In this document: one piece after another, positions 1-10,490 of the stretch
Numbering within the stretch: the first letter of the stretch is position 1
Layout: each line of letters opens with the position of its first letter
Source of the DNA: Bryobacterales bacterium
GTDB lineage: Bacteria > Acidobacteriota > Terriglobia > Bryobacterales > Bryobacteraceae
Reading direction: 5' to 3'
Assembly: GCA_020851555.1 (NCBI GenBank)
Contig: JADZCM010000046.1
Coordinates: 60,169-124,168 of the forward strand
Length of the DNA: 64,000 nt
The notes under the pieces: model-generated
The model's database searches: none
What the model saw: the letters and a program-made list of their open reading frames with translations, nothing else
What the model was told of the DNA's origin: nothing
Program-made: the position numbers and the translations under genes

Positions 1-225
1 CGCAAGCGCTATGAGTTCGCTGCCAGGAAACTGGACCCGCATCCCGCCTGCGCCGCCTGCGAATACCTCCACATCTGCCACAGAGGGTGCCCCAAGAACC
101 GGCACGGGCGGCATGGCCGGTTTGAGGACCTCGACTGGTTCTGCGCCGGATATAAGGCGGCGTTCGCCAAGTCGATTGGGCCGCTCGAGCGCGACGTCAA
201 GAAGCTCTTGGGCGCTCGGCGCTGA
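1..225 (+). CDS. C-terminal end of a radical SAM/SPASM protein, anaerobic sulfatase-maturase type (partial)
   Basis: The gene enters from the left edge, so only the last 74 residues are visible, in frame 1, ending at TGA 223-225. The fragment has the cysteine spacing of a SPASM domain: CxxCxxxxxCxxxC around CAACEYLHICHRGCP, then a later Cys in the WFCAGYK segment. In anaerobic sulfatase-maturating enzymes this domain binds auxiliary [4Fe-4S] clusters. The radical SAM CxxxCxxC core would lie outside the window. Anaerobic sulfatase maturase (formylglycine formation) is the closest family by the tail motif. Other SPASM peptide-modifying enzymes remain possible because the catalytic half is missing. 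A 237-base gap without recognisable features follows. Confidence 0.7.
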   Translation, partial: RKRYEFAARKLDPHPACAACEYLHICHRGCPKNRHGRHGRFEDLDWFCAGYKAAFAKSIGPLERDVKKLLGARR

Positions 226-462
226 CGTGTCCGGCGAGTTCTCCCGTCCTGCCGCCTGGTTCCTCTGAGGCCCACCCGTTCTCCGGCGGGAAACCGGCCC
301 GGCAGCAGGCCGCGGAACCGGGCCGCTCTCCCCGGTGTCTACATAGGCGGCTGAGGTCAGCGGGAATCGGGCGGCGCCCGGGGTTGACCGGCAGAAACCC
401 GGCAGCCCGCCGTAGTCAAGGCGCGCCCCCCGGTTTCCGCGGCGGCCGGAAGGAGGCGTGTC

Positions 463-1242
463 ATGTTCGAGTTTGCGTTGGCGCAGCCGCACGGCCACAC
501 GGCGCGGCCCTACACCTTCATGGTCTCTTTCGCCGGACAGCTTGGATTACTCGGACTCAGCATCCTGCTCCCCGTGGTCTTCGTGGATACGATCCCGGCG
601 GGAGAGTGGCTGGTGCGGCACTTCCCTCTTCTGCCGCCCCCGCCTCGCCTGGAAGCCCAGGCCGGCGCACCGCTGGAAACCAGCACTCCTCCGCCCGCCA
701 GGCGCAGAGCCGGCGCCGCCGCCAGACTCTATGAGCCGGTGAAGTACCCTCCCAAGCCGGCGATCCTCGTGGACCCCGACGAGGCTCCGGGCAGCGGCGC
801 CGGCGATGCCGGCAGAGGCGGCGTGCCTTTCGGGCTGGGCGATCCCCGCAGCGCTTTGGCTCCGTTGATCGCCGAAACGCTCTTCACGCCTCTTCCCCTC
901 CCTGCTCCGCCGGTGGTGAAGGCTCCTCCCGCGCCGGCCGTACAGGCGCCGCGGCAGTTCAGGATCGGCGGGAACGTGAAACCGCCCGCGCCGCTCTACA
1001 CGCCGCGTCCCGAGTATCCTCTGCTGGCACGGCAGGCGCGCATACAGGGCGTTGTGCGCCTGGAGGCCGTCATCGGGGCCGATGGCGCCATCCGCGGCGT
1101 GCGGCTGGTGGACGGGCCGGCCCTGCTCGTGCAGGCGGCCATAGCGGCGGTCCGCACCTGGCGCTACACCGCGCCGGCGTTGAACGGCGAGCCGATCGAA
1201 ATCCTCATGAACGTGGAGGTGAAGTTCACCCTGGGCGGGTGA
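463..1242 (+). CDS. TonB-family energy-transducer protein
   Basis: This 259-residue protein has a short cytoplasmic N-terminus and one hydrophobic segment (about residues 23-48, FAGQLGLLGLSILLPVVF). A Pro/Ala-rich periplasmic spacer follows, then a C-terminal TonB domain (about 165-259) containing YPLLARQARIQGVVRLE and TWRYTPA-like elements. TonB-family proteins link the inner-membrane ExbBD proton motor to TonB-dependent outer-membrane receptors, such as the one encoded at 30634-34059. No exbB or exbD is adjacent. The start is set by a strong AGGAGG at 451-456 placed 6 nt before the ATG. It could serve a particular receptor rather than being the housekeeping TonB. Confidence 0.82.
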   Translation: MFEFALAQPHGHTARPYTFMVSFAGQLGLLGLSILLPVVFVDTIPAGEWLVRHFPLLPPPPRLEAQAGAPLETSTPPPARRRAGAAARLYEPVKYPPKPAILVDPDEAPGSGAGDAGRGGVPFGLGDPRSALAPLIAETLFTPLPLPAPPVVKAPPAPAVQAPRQFRIGGNVKPPAPLYTPRPEYPLLARQARIQGVVRLEAVIGADGAIRGVRLVDGPALLVQAAIAAVRTWRYTAPALNGEPIEILMNVEVKFTLGG

Positions 1243-1291
1243 TGAAGGCGCAGCGAAGCGCGCGCCACAGCGAACAGTTACACTGGACTTG

Positions 1292-2311
1292 GTGTCCAGG
1301 AAGCTGACCGCCCACGTGAAGGCTGCGGGTTGAGCGTCCAAGCTGAGTCCAAAGGTTTTGGACCAGGTGCTGTCCCGCCTCCCGCGCGCGGTGAACGAGA
1401 ACGTGCTGGTCGGGTTTGACACGGCCGATGACGCCGGCGTGTACAAGCTCACGCCGGAGTGCGCCCTGGTGCAGACGGTCGACTTCTTTACGCCGATTGT
1501 GGACGACCCGCACACCTTCGGCGCCATCGCCGCCGCCAACGCGCTGAGCGACGTGTACGCGATGGGAGCGAAACCGCTCACGGCGCTCTCCATCGTGGCT
1601 TACCCCGCCCAACAGGACATCGAGGACCTTGACGCGATCCTCCTGGGCGGAGCCGCGAAGATGAGCGAGGCGGAGTGCGTGATTCTGGGCGGGCACAGCG
1701 TCTCCGACGACGAGATCAAGTTCGGATACTCGGTGACGGGCTTGGTTCATCCTGATCGCGTCAAGACCAACGCCGGAGCCAGGGCGGGCGACGTTTTGCT
1801 GTCCACCAAGCGGCTCGGCACCGGGGTAATCTCCACGGCTCTCAAGCAAGGCATCGCGCGCGAGGAGGACGTCCGGGCCTCGGTCGCTTCCATGCTGGCG
1901 CTCAACCGCGCGGCGGCGGAGTCGATGGCCGAGGTGGATACCCACGGCTGCACGGACATCACCGGATTCGGATTGATCGGGCATGCCCGCGAGATGGCGC
2001 AGGCCAGCGGTGTGACGCTGGAAATCGACACGTCGCGCGTGCGGTTTCTGCCGGGAGCCCTGGAGTACGCCCGGCGCAAAGCGGTGGCCGGCGGGCTGAT
2101 CCACAACCGGGATTACTTCAAGTGCGACGTGGAGCGCGCGGCCCCCGTTCCTCAGGCCGTGGAAACCCTGCTCTACGACCCGCAGACCTCGGGCGGCCTG
2201 CTGCTCTCGATGCCGCCGGCCGGCGCCGATTGGTTCGAGCGCGTCTGCGACGACGCGCACCGTATCGGCCGCGTGATGGAGCGCGGGCGGAAGGCCCTTC
2301 GTCTCATATGA
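1292..2311 (+). CDS. selD: Selenide, water dikinase (selenophosphate synthetase), probable selenoprotein with UGA-encoded Sec14
   Basis: SelD makes selenophosphate from selenide and ATP for selenocysteine and selenouridine synthesis. The downstream part is plain SelD: ATP-binding FDTADDAGVY, QTVDFFTPIVDDP, GGHSVSDDEIKFG, DITGFGLIGHA and DPQTSGGLL. Conventional ORF calling starts it at TTG 1358, which removes the conserved N-terminus. Reading upstream in the same frame gives KLTAHVKAAG, then TGA at 1331-1333, then ASKLSPKVLDQV. This matches the family's KAAG(C/U)A.K..P active-site segment, with the UGA exactly at the catalytic Cys/Sec position. A SECIS-like hairpin begins 7 nt after the UGA, its upper stem 13 nt after. 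GTG 1292 is the most plausible start (TTG 1289 is possible); no clear ribosome site decides it. The stop overlaps pyrF by ATGA. Confidence 0.85.
1341..1371 (+). promoter_or_regulatory. Candidate bacterial SECIS element in selD
   Basis: A perfect 7-bp stem, GTCCAAA (1347-1353) with TTTGGAC (1357-1363), closes a GGU triloop (1354-1356). A lower AGC/GCT pairing (1341-1343 with 1369-1371) sits across an internal bulge. The upper stem starts 13 nt after the in-frame UGA at 1331-1333. Known bacterial SECIS hairpins (for example E. coli fdhF) sit about this far downstream and expose G and U in the apical loop for SelB. The hairpin is inside the coding sequence, as expected. Function is inferred from position and shape. 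Confidence 0.7.
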
Positions 2312-2999
2312 ACCCTCTGATTATTGCCCTGGATGTTGAGTCGGCCGCGGAAGCGCGCCGGCTGGTGAACCGGCTCGGCGACAGCGTGTCCTTCTACAAA
2401 GTCGGCATGGAGCTGTATGCCGCCGCCGGCATGGAGTTCGTGCGCGAGTTGGTGTCCGCGGGCAAGCAGGTGTTTCTGGACATGAAGTTCTACGACATCG
2501 GCGAGACGGTGAAGCGCGCCACGGCGCAGGTGGCCAACTCCGGCGTGCGCTTCCTCACGGTGCACGGCAGCGGCGCCGTCATGCGGGCCGCGGTGGAAGG
2601 CCGCGGCGAGACGCCGCTTCGCCTTCTGGCCGTCACCGTGCTGACCAGCTTCGACGCGTCCGACCTCGAGGATCTGGGTTACCCGTGCACCGTCAGGGAC
2701 CTGGTCGCGCTGCGCGTGCGTAAGGCCGTCGAGGCCGGCGTGGACGGCCTGGTGTGCTCGCCGCTGGAGGTGGCTGAAGTCCGCCGCATTGCAGGCCCGG
2801 AAGCCCTTCTGGTGACGCCGGGAGTCCGCTCCGCCGGCGCCGGCCAGGGCGACCAGAAGCGAGTGGCGACCCCCTCCGAGGCGATGCGCGGCGGCGCGAA
2901 CTACCTGGTGATCGGACGCCAGGTGACCCGCGCGGAGGACCCGCGGGCGGAAGTTCGCAAGATCTGCGATGAGATCGGGCCGCATGTCACAATGAATTT

Positions 3000-3003
<4 letters not shown>
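2308..3003 (+). CDS. pyrF: Orotidine 5'-phosphate decarboxylase
   Basis: This enzyme decarboxylates OMP to UMP, the last step of de novo pyrimidine synthesis, in the cytoplasm. The 231-residue length is typical. Visible motifs are the N-terminal LIIALDVES strand, FYKVGMEL, the catalytic DxKxxDI signature as DMKFYDIGETV (about residue 60), TVHGSGA, and the C-terminal phosphate-binding YLVIGRQVTRAEDP. The open frame extends further upstream, but those codons lie inside selD. ATG 2308 overlaps the selD stop by ATGA, which fits translational coupling. The next gene, alaS, overlaps the stop by GTGA. Confidence 0.95.
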
Positions 3004-5638
<2,635 letters not shown>

Positions 5639-5642
<4 letters not shown>

Positions 5643-6619
5643 ACCGGTTGGACGCCGTGGTGGTGGGCGCTGGGCCGACGGGGCTGGCCTGCGGAATCGA
5701 ACTCCAGCGCCGGGGCCTGAAGGCCGTGCTCGTGGAGAAGGGGTGCGTGGTCAATTCCCTGTATCACTACCCCACTAACATGGTTTTCTTCACCACGCCG
5801 GAACTCATGGAGATCGGCGATATCCCCATGACCAGCCTGGGGGAGAAGCCCACGCGCACCGAGGCGTTGAAGTACTACTCGCGCGTGGCGGATCTCTACA
5901 AGCTCGACATCCGCTTATACCAACGCGTGGAGGGCATCGCCGGCGAAGAAGGCGCCTTCGTCACGCACTGCCGCGACCGCTTCGGAAACACGCACCATTA
6001 CCATTCGACCCGCATCATCCTGGCCACCGGCTACTATGACCGGCCGAACCTGCTGAACGTCCCCGGCGAGGAACTCGACAAGGTTCTGCATTACTACCGG
6101 GAGCCCCACCCTTATTTCAACCAGGACGTGGCGGTGATCGGCGCGAAGAACTCGGCCGCCATCGCCGCGCTGGAACTGCACTGGGCGGGCGCGCGGGTCA
6201 CGCTGATCTGCCGGGAGCCGGCGCTCTCGGACCACGTCAAGTACTGGATCAAGCCGAACCTGGAGAACCGCATCGCCGGAGGCCGGATCAAGGCGTACTT
6301 CCGCTCGCAGGTGCGTGAAATCCGGCCGGAGGCGATCCTGGTGGATTCACCCGAAGGCCCGCTGCGGCTCCAGAACGATTTCGTCTTCGCCATGACCGGC
6401 TACCACCCCGACGTGGAGTTCCTGGCGGCGCACGGGATCCCGCTGGACCCGGACACGCGGCGGCCCCGAACGGACCCCGAGACCCTGGAAAGCCGGCGTA
6501 AGGGGATCTATCTGGCGGGGGTGCTGGTGGCGGGGATGCACACCAACGAGATCTTCATCGAGAACGGCCGTTTCCACGGAGCCCGAATCGCGGCAGCCAT
6601 CGCCGCGAAGACCCCGTAG
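5639..6619 (+). CDS. YpdA-family FAD/NAD(P)-dependent oxidoreductase (putative bacillithiol-disulfide reductase)
   Basis: This 326-residue flavoprotein has an N-terminal dinucleotide fold (VVVGAGPTGLACGIELQRRGL) and the YpdA-type segment NSLYHYPTNMVFFTTPELMEIGDIP. A second Rossmann motif is VAVIGAKNSAAIAALELHWAGA, followed by ATGYYDRPN and the C-terminal FIENGRFHGARIA. YpdA proteins reduce bacillithiol disulfide with NADPH. In staphylococcal YpdA the proposed active cysteine lies in GGPCGLSAA; here that position is Thr (GPTGL), with a different Cys four residues later. The substrate is therefore uncertain. GTG 5639 overlaps the alaS stop. It is the last gene of the + strand run. Confidence 0.8.
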
Positions 6620-6629
6620 GCGGCATTCC

Positions 6630-6644
6630 AGTTCCGCGGGAACT
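6630..6644. terminator. Hairpin after the ypdA-like gene, possible terminator
   Basis: AGTTCC-GCG-GGAACT forms a perfect 6-bp stem 10 nt after the ypdA-like stop, between two convergent gene blocks. There is no T-run on either side, so it may mark a transcript end or a factor-dependent stop. The rest of the 214-base gap to actF holds nothing recognisable. Confidence 0.35.
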
Positions 6645-6833
6645 GCCGGCTCTCATTATCATCTGAGACCGCGGGCGCCAGGGGCCGTGATGTCACCATT
6701 CAGCAAGTGTCCGAGAGAAGGACGGAAGTGCTCCTGGGGACGCGCAACAGAGGATGGCTCAAGGCCACCCGATACCACGATCTCCAGCAGTTTACCGTTT
6801 CTCCGGGAGGCCCGCGGCCGGCGGCCGGCAGGC

Positions 6834-8000
6834 TCAGTTGTGGTAGTGGAGGCTCTCCGTCAAGTACGGATCCCGCACCGGCGTCTCGGGTGCCTGCCGG
6901 AAGGCCCGGAGGAAGACGACCACAACAAGCGCGCCGGCCCCGGCCATGACGCCCAACTCAATCCAGGGAAAAGTGATGGCGCCGGCGGTAACTGTCGGCT
7001 GGACCATCATGTAAAGATCCAGCCAGCGGCCGGCGATCACCACGGCCGCCACTTTCGCCAGCGTGGACGGAGTCCGTTTAGTGAATTTCGGAAGCAAAGC
7101 CAGAAAGGGAATTCCCCAGTTCAGAATGACGTTCAACACGAGGAGCGGCAACCAGAATGAGCGCTGGCGCGCGATGAAGTGGACGGTCTCCTCGGTCATA
7201 TTGGCATACCAGATGAGCATGTACTGGCTGAACCAGATGTACATCCAGAACGTGGCGAAGGCGAACAGGAGCTTGCCCAGGTCGTGCAGATGCTCTTCCG
7301 TCACGAAATCGCGGAGGGGACCGGTCCGGCGCATCCAGATGGCGAGCAGAATGATCACCGCCAGGCCCGAGGAAAACAGCCCCGAGAAGGTGTACACCCC
7401 GAAAATCGTGCTGTACCATTCGGGTTCGAGCGACATGATCCAGTCCACGCTGGCCATTGAGAAGGTGACCGCGAACAGCGGCAGGAAAGCCACCGACAGT
7501 TTTGTATTGCGGAACGTGTGCGCCGGATCGCCGTCCCGGTCCTGCGCCCGGGAAGTGCGGACGATGAGCCGGGTGAACAGCAGCCAGACCGCGAAATAGA
7601 CAGCGGCCCGCGCCAGGAAGAACGGCCAGTTGAGCCAGGCGGCCTTGAACCCGCTGAGTTCGTGCGCGGCCGCTTCGTGAGTCCACGGGTATAGCGACGG
7701 CCGGAACAACAGCACGGCGGCCACGCCTACCGCGCCGAACGGCATCACCGCCGACATGGCTTCCGGAATCCTCCGCAGAGCCACGGCCCAGGAGGCGCCG
7801 CAGGCATAGGTCAGCGCGATAAAGAACGTACCGGACAGGCCCAGGCACACCAGCGCATAGCTGGCCATGAAAAGGCTGCCCCAGGCGCGCTCGGGCGCCA
7901 GCGCCGCGCCCGCCAGCAGGCTGAGCACTCCCACTCCCGCCAGCAGGCGCAACAGCAGCCTGGTTCTCGGCGACGGCGTAAAGTGAAGTTCCTGGTTCAC
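6834..8000 (-). CDS. actF: Alternative Complex III subunit ActF, integral membrane
   Basis: This is the last gene of the nar-act operon, about 388 residues and highly hydrophobic with roughly ten predicted membrane segments. ActF resembles ActC/NrfD-type quinol-site subunits and is part of the membrane core of Alternative Complex III (ACIII), a quinol:electron-acceptor oxidoreductase unrelated to bc1. Visible features include the N-terminal LLLRLLAGVGVLSLLAGAAL helix, SVDWIMSLEPEWYSTIFGVY, and HDLGKLLFAFATFWMYIWFSQYMLIWYAN. Longer open frame lies upstream, but GTG 8000 overlaps the actE stop by four bases and gives the expected N-terminus. No terminal-oxidase genes follow; the next gene is convergent. 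Confidence 0.88.
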   Translation of the reverse strand: MNQELHFTPSPRTRLLLRLLAGVGVLSLLAGAALAPERAWGSLFMASYALVCLGLSGTFFIALTYACGASWAVALRRIPEAMSAVMPFGAVGVAAVLLFRPSLYPWTHEAAAHELSGFKAAWLNWPFFLARAAVYFAVWLLFTRLIVRTSRAQDRDGDPAHTFRNTKLSVAFLPLFAVTFSMASVDWIMSLEPEWYSTIFGVYTFSGLFSSGLAVIILLAIWMRRTGPLRDFVTEEHLHDLGKLLFAFATFWMYIWFSQYMLIWYANMTEETVHFIARQRSFWLPLLVLNVILNWGIPFLALLPKFTKRTPSTLAKVAAVVIAGRWLDLYMMVQPTVTAGAITFPWIELGVMAGAGALVVVVFLRAFRQAPETPVRDPYLTESLHYHN

Positions 8001-8590
8001 GGCTGCGCTCCCCTTTTGGACCCGCCCGCACCGGCCGCGGCCTGCTGGAGGGCGCGGACGTGCGCGATCACTTCCCACCGGTCGAGCGGCGTGAGCTGCA
8101 CAGCGTAGGACGGCATGTTGTTTTGACCGTAGGTCAGGACGTGAAACAGTTGGCCGTCCTTCTTCTCGACCGGCGCCCCGTTCAGCAGGCTGGGCGGTGC
8201 GGGATATCCGCGTTGCGCCACCAGGCCGTCCCCTCCCCCGGTTGCGCCGTGGCACGGCAGACAGAAAGTTTGAAACAGGAAGGCGCCGCGTCGCGCGTCG
8301 GCTTTCGCGCCCAGCGGGCTAACCAGTTCCCGGCCGGCGCGCAGGGCGTCTTCGGGCGTAGCCGCATAGCGCAGCGGCTGGAATCCTCGGGCCAGCGTGC
8401 CGCGCGCCGGCGCCTGAAGCGTCGCGCCATCGGGAAAGTTGGGGTTCGGCGCATAGGCGTCATATGCCACCGAATGCACCATCTCCGGCAGATATTCCAG
8501 GTTCGGCCGGGAGGGATCGCGGCTGACCGTCAGGTGCGCTCCCAGCGTCGCCAGTAACGCAATGGCCAACCCGAGGTTCAGCTTGCTCAT
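7997..8590 (-). CDS. actE: Alternative Complex III subunit ActE, monoheme cytochrome c
   Basis: The protein has 197 residues with an N-terminal hydrophobic helix (about 5-20) that anchors or exports it. A single c-type heme site CLPCH lies at about residues 110-114, and a likely distal Met is in NNMPSY (about 158). ActE is the monoheme c subunit of ACIII and passes electrons to the periplasmic side. It overlaps actD upstream and actF downstream by four bases each (ATGA/GTGA type), so expression is coupled. Confidence 0.9.
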   Translation of the reverse strand: MSKLNLGLAIALLATLGAHLTVSRDPSRPNLEYLPEMVHSVAYDAYAPNPNFPDGATLQAPARGTLARGFQPLRYAATPEDALRAGRELVSPLGAKADARRGAFLFQTFCLPCHGATGGGDGLVAQRGYPAPPSLLNGAPVEKKDGQLFHVLTYGQNNMPSYAVQLTPLDRWEVIAHVRALQQAAAGAGGSKRGAQP

Positions 8591-9120
8591 GGGGCTTCGG
8601 TCTCCTCGACCCGCTCTTCGATCAGGACCGCGTTATGCTCCTCCAGAAGCCGGTGTACGGCGGGCAGGTCAAAGGCGGCATCGGTCTCCTCGATCACCAG
8701 CGCGAAGCGGTCATCGGTAACGCCGGGAACCACGGCTTTCGGCTTGCGACCGGGACGCAAGCCCGTGGCGATGAAAAGCGCGGTCACCGTGGCCACACCC
8801 GCAAAAAGAACCATCACCTCGAAGGTCATCGGGACAAACGCGGGAAGCGAGTTCCAGGGCTTGCCGCCCACGTCGACCGGCCAGTCGAAGGTGGAGGCCC
8901 ACACCTCGAACCAGAGCTTCAAAACGGCGCCGGCGATCCCGGCCAGCAGGCAGACCACGGATATCTTGGAAGCTTTCAGTCCCAGCGCCCGCTCCAGGCC
9001 ATGCACGGCGTAGGGCGCGTAGACATCCACAATCGAAAGGCCCTGGTCCTTCGCCGCGCGGGTAACGGACAGAATATCGTCCTCTTTCTCAAACACCCCC
9101 ACTAGAAGCAGCCGGCTCAT
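8587..9120 (-). CDS. actD: Alternative Complex III subunit ActD (DUF3341 type)
   Basis: A 177-residue membrane protein. It has a cytosolic N-terminal domain ([21 protein letters not shown] and a [17 protein letters not shown] segment) and two membrane helices (about 50-75 and 95-120, separated by a [14 protein letters not shown] loop), as in the DUF3341/ActD family. The open frame continues upstream into actC. ATG 9120 is chosen because it overlaps the actC stop by four bases and gives the family N-terminus. It is a structural subunit of ACIII without cofactor ligands. Confidence 0.88.
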   Translation of the reverse strand: MSRLLLVGVFEKEDDILSVTRAAKDQGLSIVDVYAPYAVHGLERALGLKASKISVVCLLAGIAGAVLKLWFEVWASTFDWPVDVGGKPWNSLPAFVPMTFEVMVLFAGVATVTALFIATGLRPGRKPKAVVPGVTDDRFALVIEETDAAFDLPAVHRLLEEHNAVLIEERVEETEAP

Positions 9121-10490
9121 GGGTGACCCTCCCCGTGCTTCCTGCCGTAGCTCAAGACGCCTTTGACCTCTCCCATGGCGATCACCGGAAGAACGCGGCA
9201 GAACAGCAGAAACATGGTGAAGAACAGGCCGAAACTGCCCAGCAGGGTGGCCACTTCGATTACCGTCGGCGAGTAACCGGCCCAACTGGACGGCAGGTAA
9301 TCCCGGTGCAGCGAAGTCACGATGATGACGAAGCGTTCGAACCACATCCCCACGTTGATCAGAAGCGAGAGCAGAAAGACCACGGCCAGGTTGGTCCGGA
9401 TCTTCCTAAACCAGAGCAATTGCGGCGCCAGGACGTTGCAGCTCACCATCGTCCAGTAGGCCCAGGCAAACGGCCCCATGGCGCGGTTCAGGAACACAAA
9501 CTGCTCGTACCGGTTGCCGGAGTACTGCGCCATGAAGAACTCGGTCAAATAGGCCAGGCCGACCATGCCCCCGGTGGCGATGATCAGCTTGCACAGCCTT
9601 TCGATGTGCCGGACGGTGATGTAATCCTCCAGCCCCATCGTCTTGCGTGCGATGATCATGAGCGTGAGGACCATGGCCAGGCCGGAGAAGATGGCGCCCG
9701 CGACGAAATAGGGCGGAAAGATGGTGGCGTGCCAGCCCGGAATTACCGCCACCGCAAAATCCCAGCTCACGATGGTGTGTACCGAGACCACCAGGGGCGT
9801 CGCCAGCCCGGCCAGCAGCAGGTAAGCCATCTCGTACCGGTTCCAGGTCCGGTAAGAGCCATCCCACCCCAGACTGAACAACGCGGCCAGCCGCTGGCGG
9901 AAACCCGGTTTGCCCCGGTCGCGGATGGTGGCCAGATCCGGAATCAATCCCACATACCAGAAGAGCGCCGAAATGATGAAGTAGGTCGAAATGGCGAACG
10001 CATCCCAGGCCAGGGGCGAGCGGAAGTTGATCCACAGGGAGCCCCGCGTGTTGGGATACGGGAAGATCCAATAGGCCAGCCACGGCCGGCCCATGTGAAT
10101 CACCGGGAAAAGGCCGGCGCACATCACGGCGAACAGCGTCATGGCTTCGGCCGACCGGTTCACCGAGGTGCGCCAGCGCTGCCTGAACAGGTACAGGATC
10201 GCCGAAATCAGCGTGCCGGCGTGGCCGATGCCGATCCAGAAAACGAAATTCGTGATATCGAAGGCCCACCCGACCGTGGTATTCAGACCCCAGGTTCCAA
10301 CCCCGGTGGCGATCTGGTATGTGATCGCCGACATCCCCAACAGGAGCAGCGCCGAGGAGGCCGTGAAGGCGGCCCACCACCAGGGGCCGGGACGCCGCTC
10401 CATCGGCCGGCAGACGTCTTCGGTGACCTGAGCCAGGCGCTTGTCGCCCTGAATCAACGGCCGCGCGAACACGGAATAGACCCTAGCCAT
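9117..10490 (-). CDS. actC: Alternative Complex III subunit ActC (NrfD/PsrC-like quinol-oxidising subunit)
   Basis: A 457-residue polytopic protein of the NrfD family with about ten transmembrane segments. The family block [21 protein letters not shown] (quoted in part) is followed by [20 protein letters not shown]. Later segments include [20 protein letters not shown] and [15 protein letters not shown], which are typical ActC regions. ActC carries the quinol site and may take part in proton translocation. It overlaps actB by eight bases and actD by four. Homology to PsrC/NrfD could also suggest other quinone oxidoreductases, but the complete actABCDEF order settles the assignment. Confidence 0.92.
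   Translation of the reverse strand: MARVYSVFARPLIQGDKRLAQVTEDVCRPMERRPGPWWWAAFTASSALLLLGMSAITYQIATGVGTWGLNTTVGWAFDITNFVFWIGIGHAGTLISAILYLFRQRWRTSVNRSAEAMTLFAVMCAGLFPVIHMGRPWLAYWIFPYPNTRGSLWINFRSPLAWDAFAISTYFIISALFWYVGLIPDLATIRDRGKPGFRQRLAALFSLGWDGSYRTWNRYEMAYLLLAGLATPLVVSVHTIVSWDFAVAVIPGWHATIFPPYFVAGAIFSGLAMVLTLMIIARKTMGLEDYITVRHIERLCKLIIATGGMVGLAYLTEFFMAQYSGNRYEQFVFLNRAMGPFAWAYWTMVSCNVLAPQLLWFRKIRTNLAVVFLLSLLINVGMWFERFVIIVTSLHRDYLPSSWAGYSPTVIEVATLLGSFGLFFTMFLLFCRVLPVIAMGEVKGVLSYGRKHGEGHP

Noticed and set aside
226..462. Cobalamin-type riboswitch before the TonB-like gene
   Set aside because: Some GC hairpins are possible, but the conserved riboswitch boxes are absent.
1331..1333. UGA in selD as a frameshift, sequencing error or pseudogene mark
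   Set aside because: The frame continues on both sides with family residues, and a SECIS-like hairpin follows at the right distance; a single chance stop is less likely.
2122..2307. N-terminal extension of pyrF
   Set aside because: These codons lie inside selD and are unlike PyrF; ATG 2308 gives the standard start.
1358..2311. selD starting at TTG 1358 (317 residues)
   Set aside because: It drops the conserved catalytic N-terminus, which is present upstream in the same frame apart from one UGA at the Sec position.
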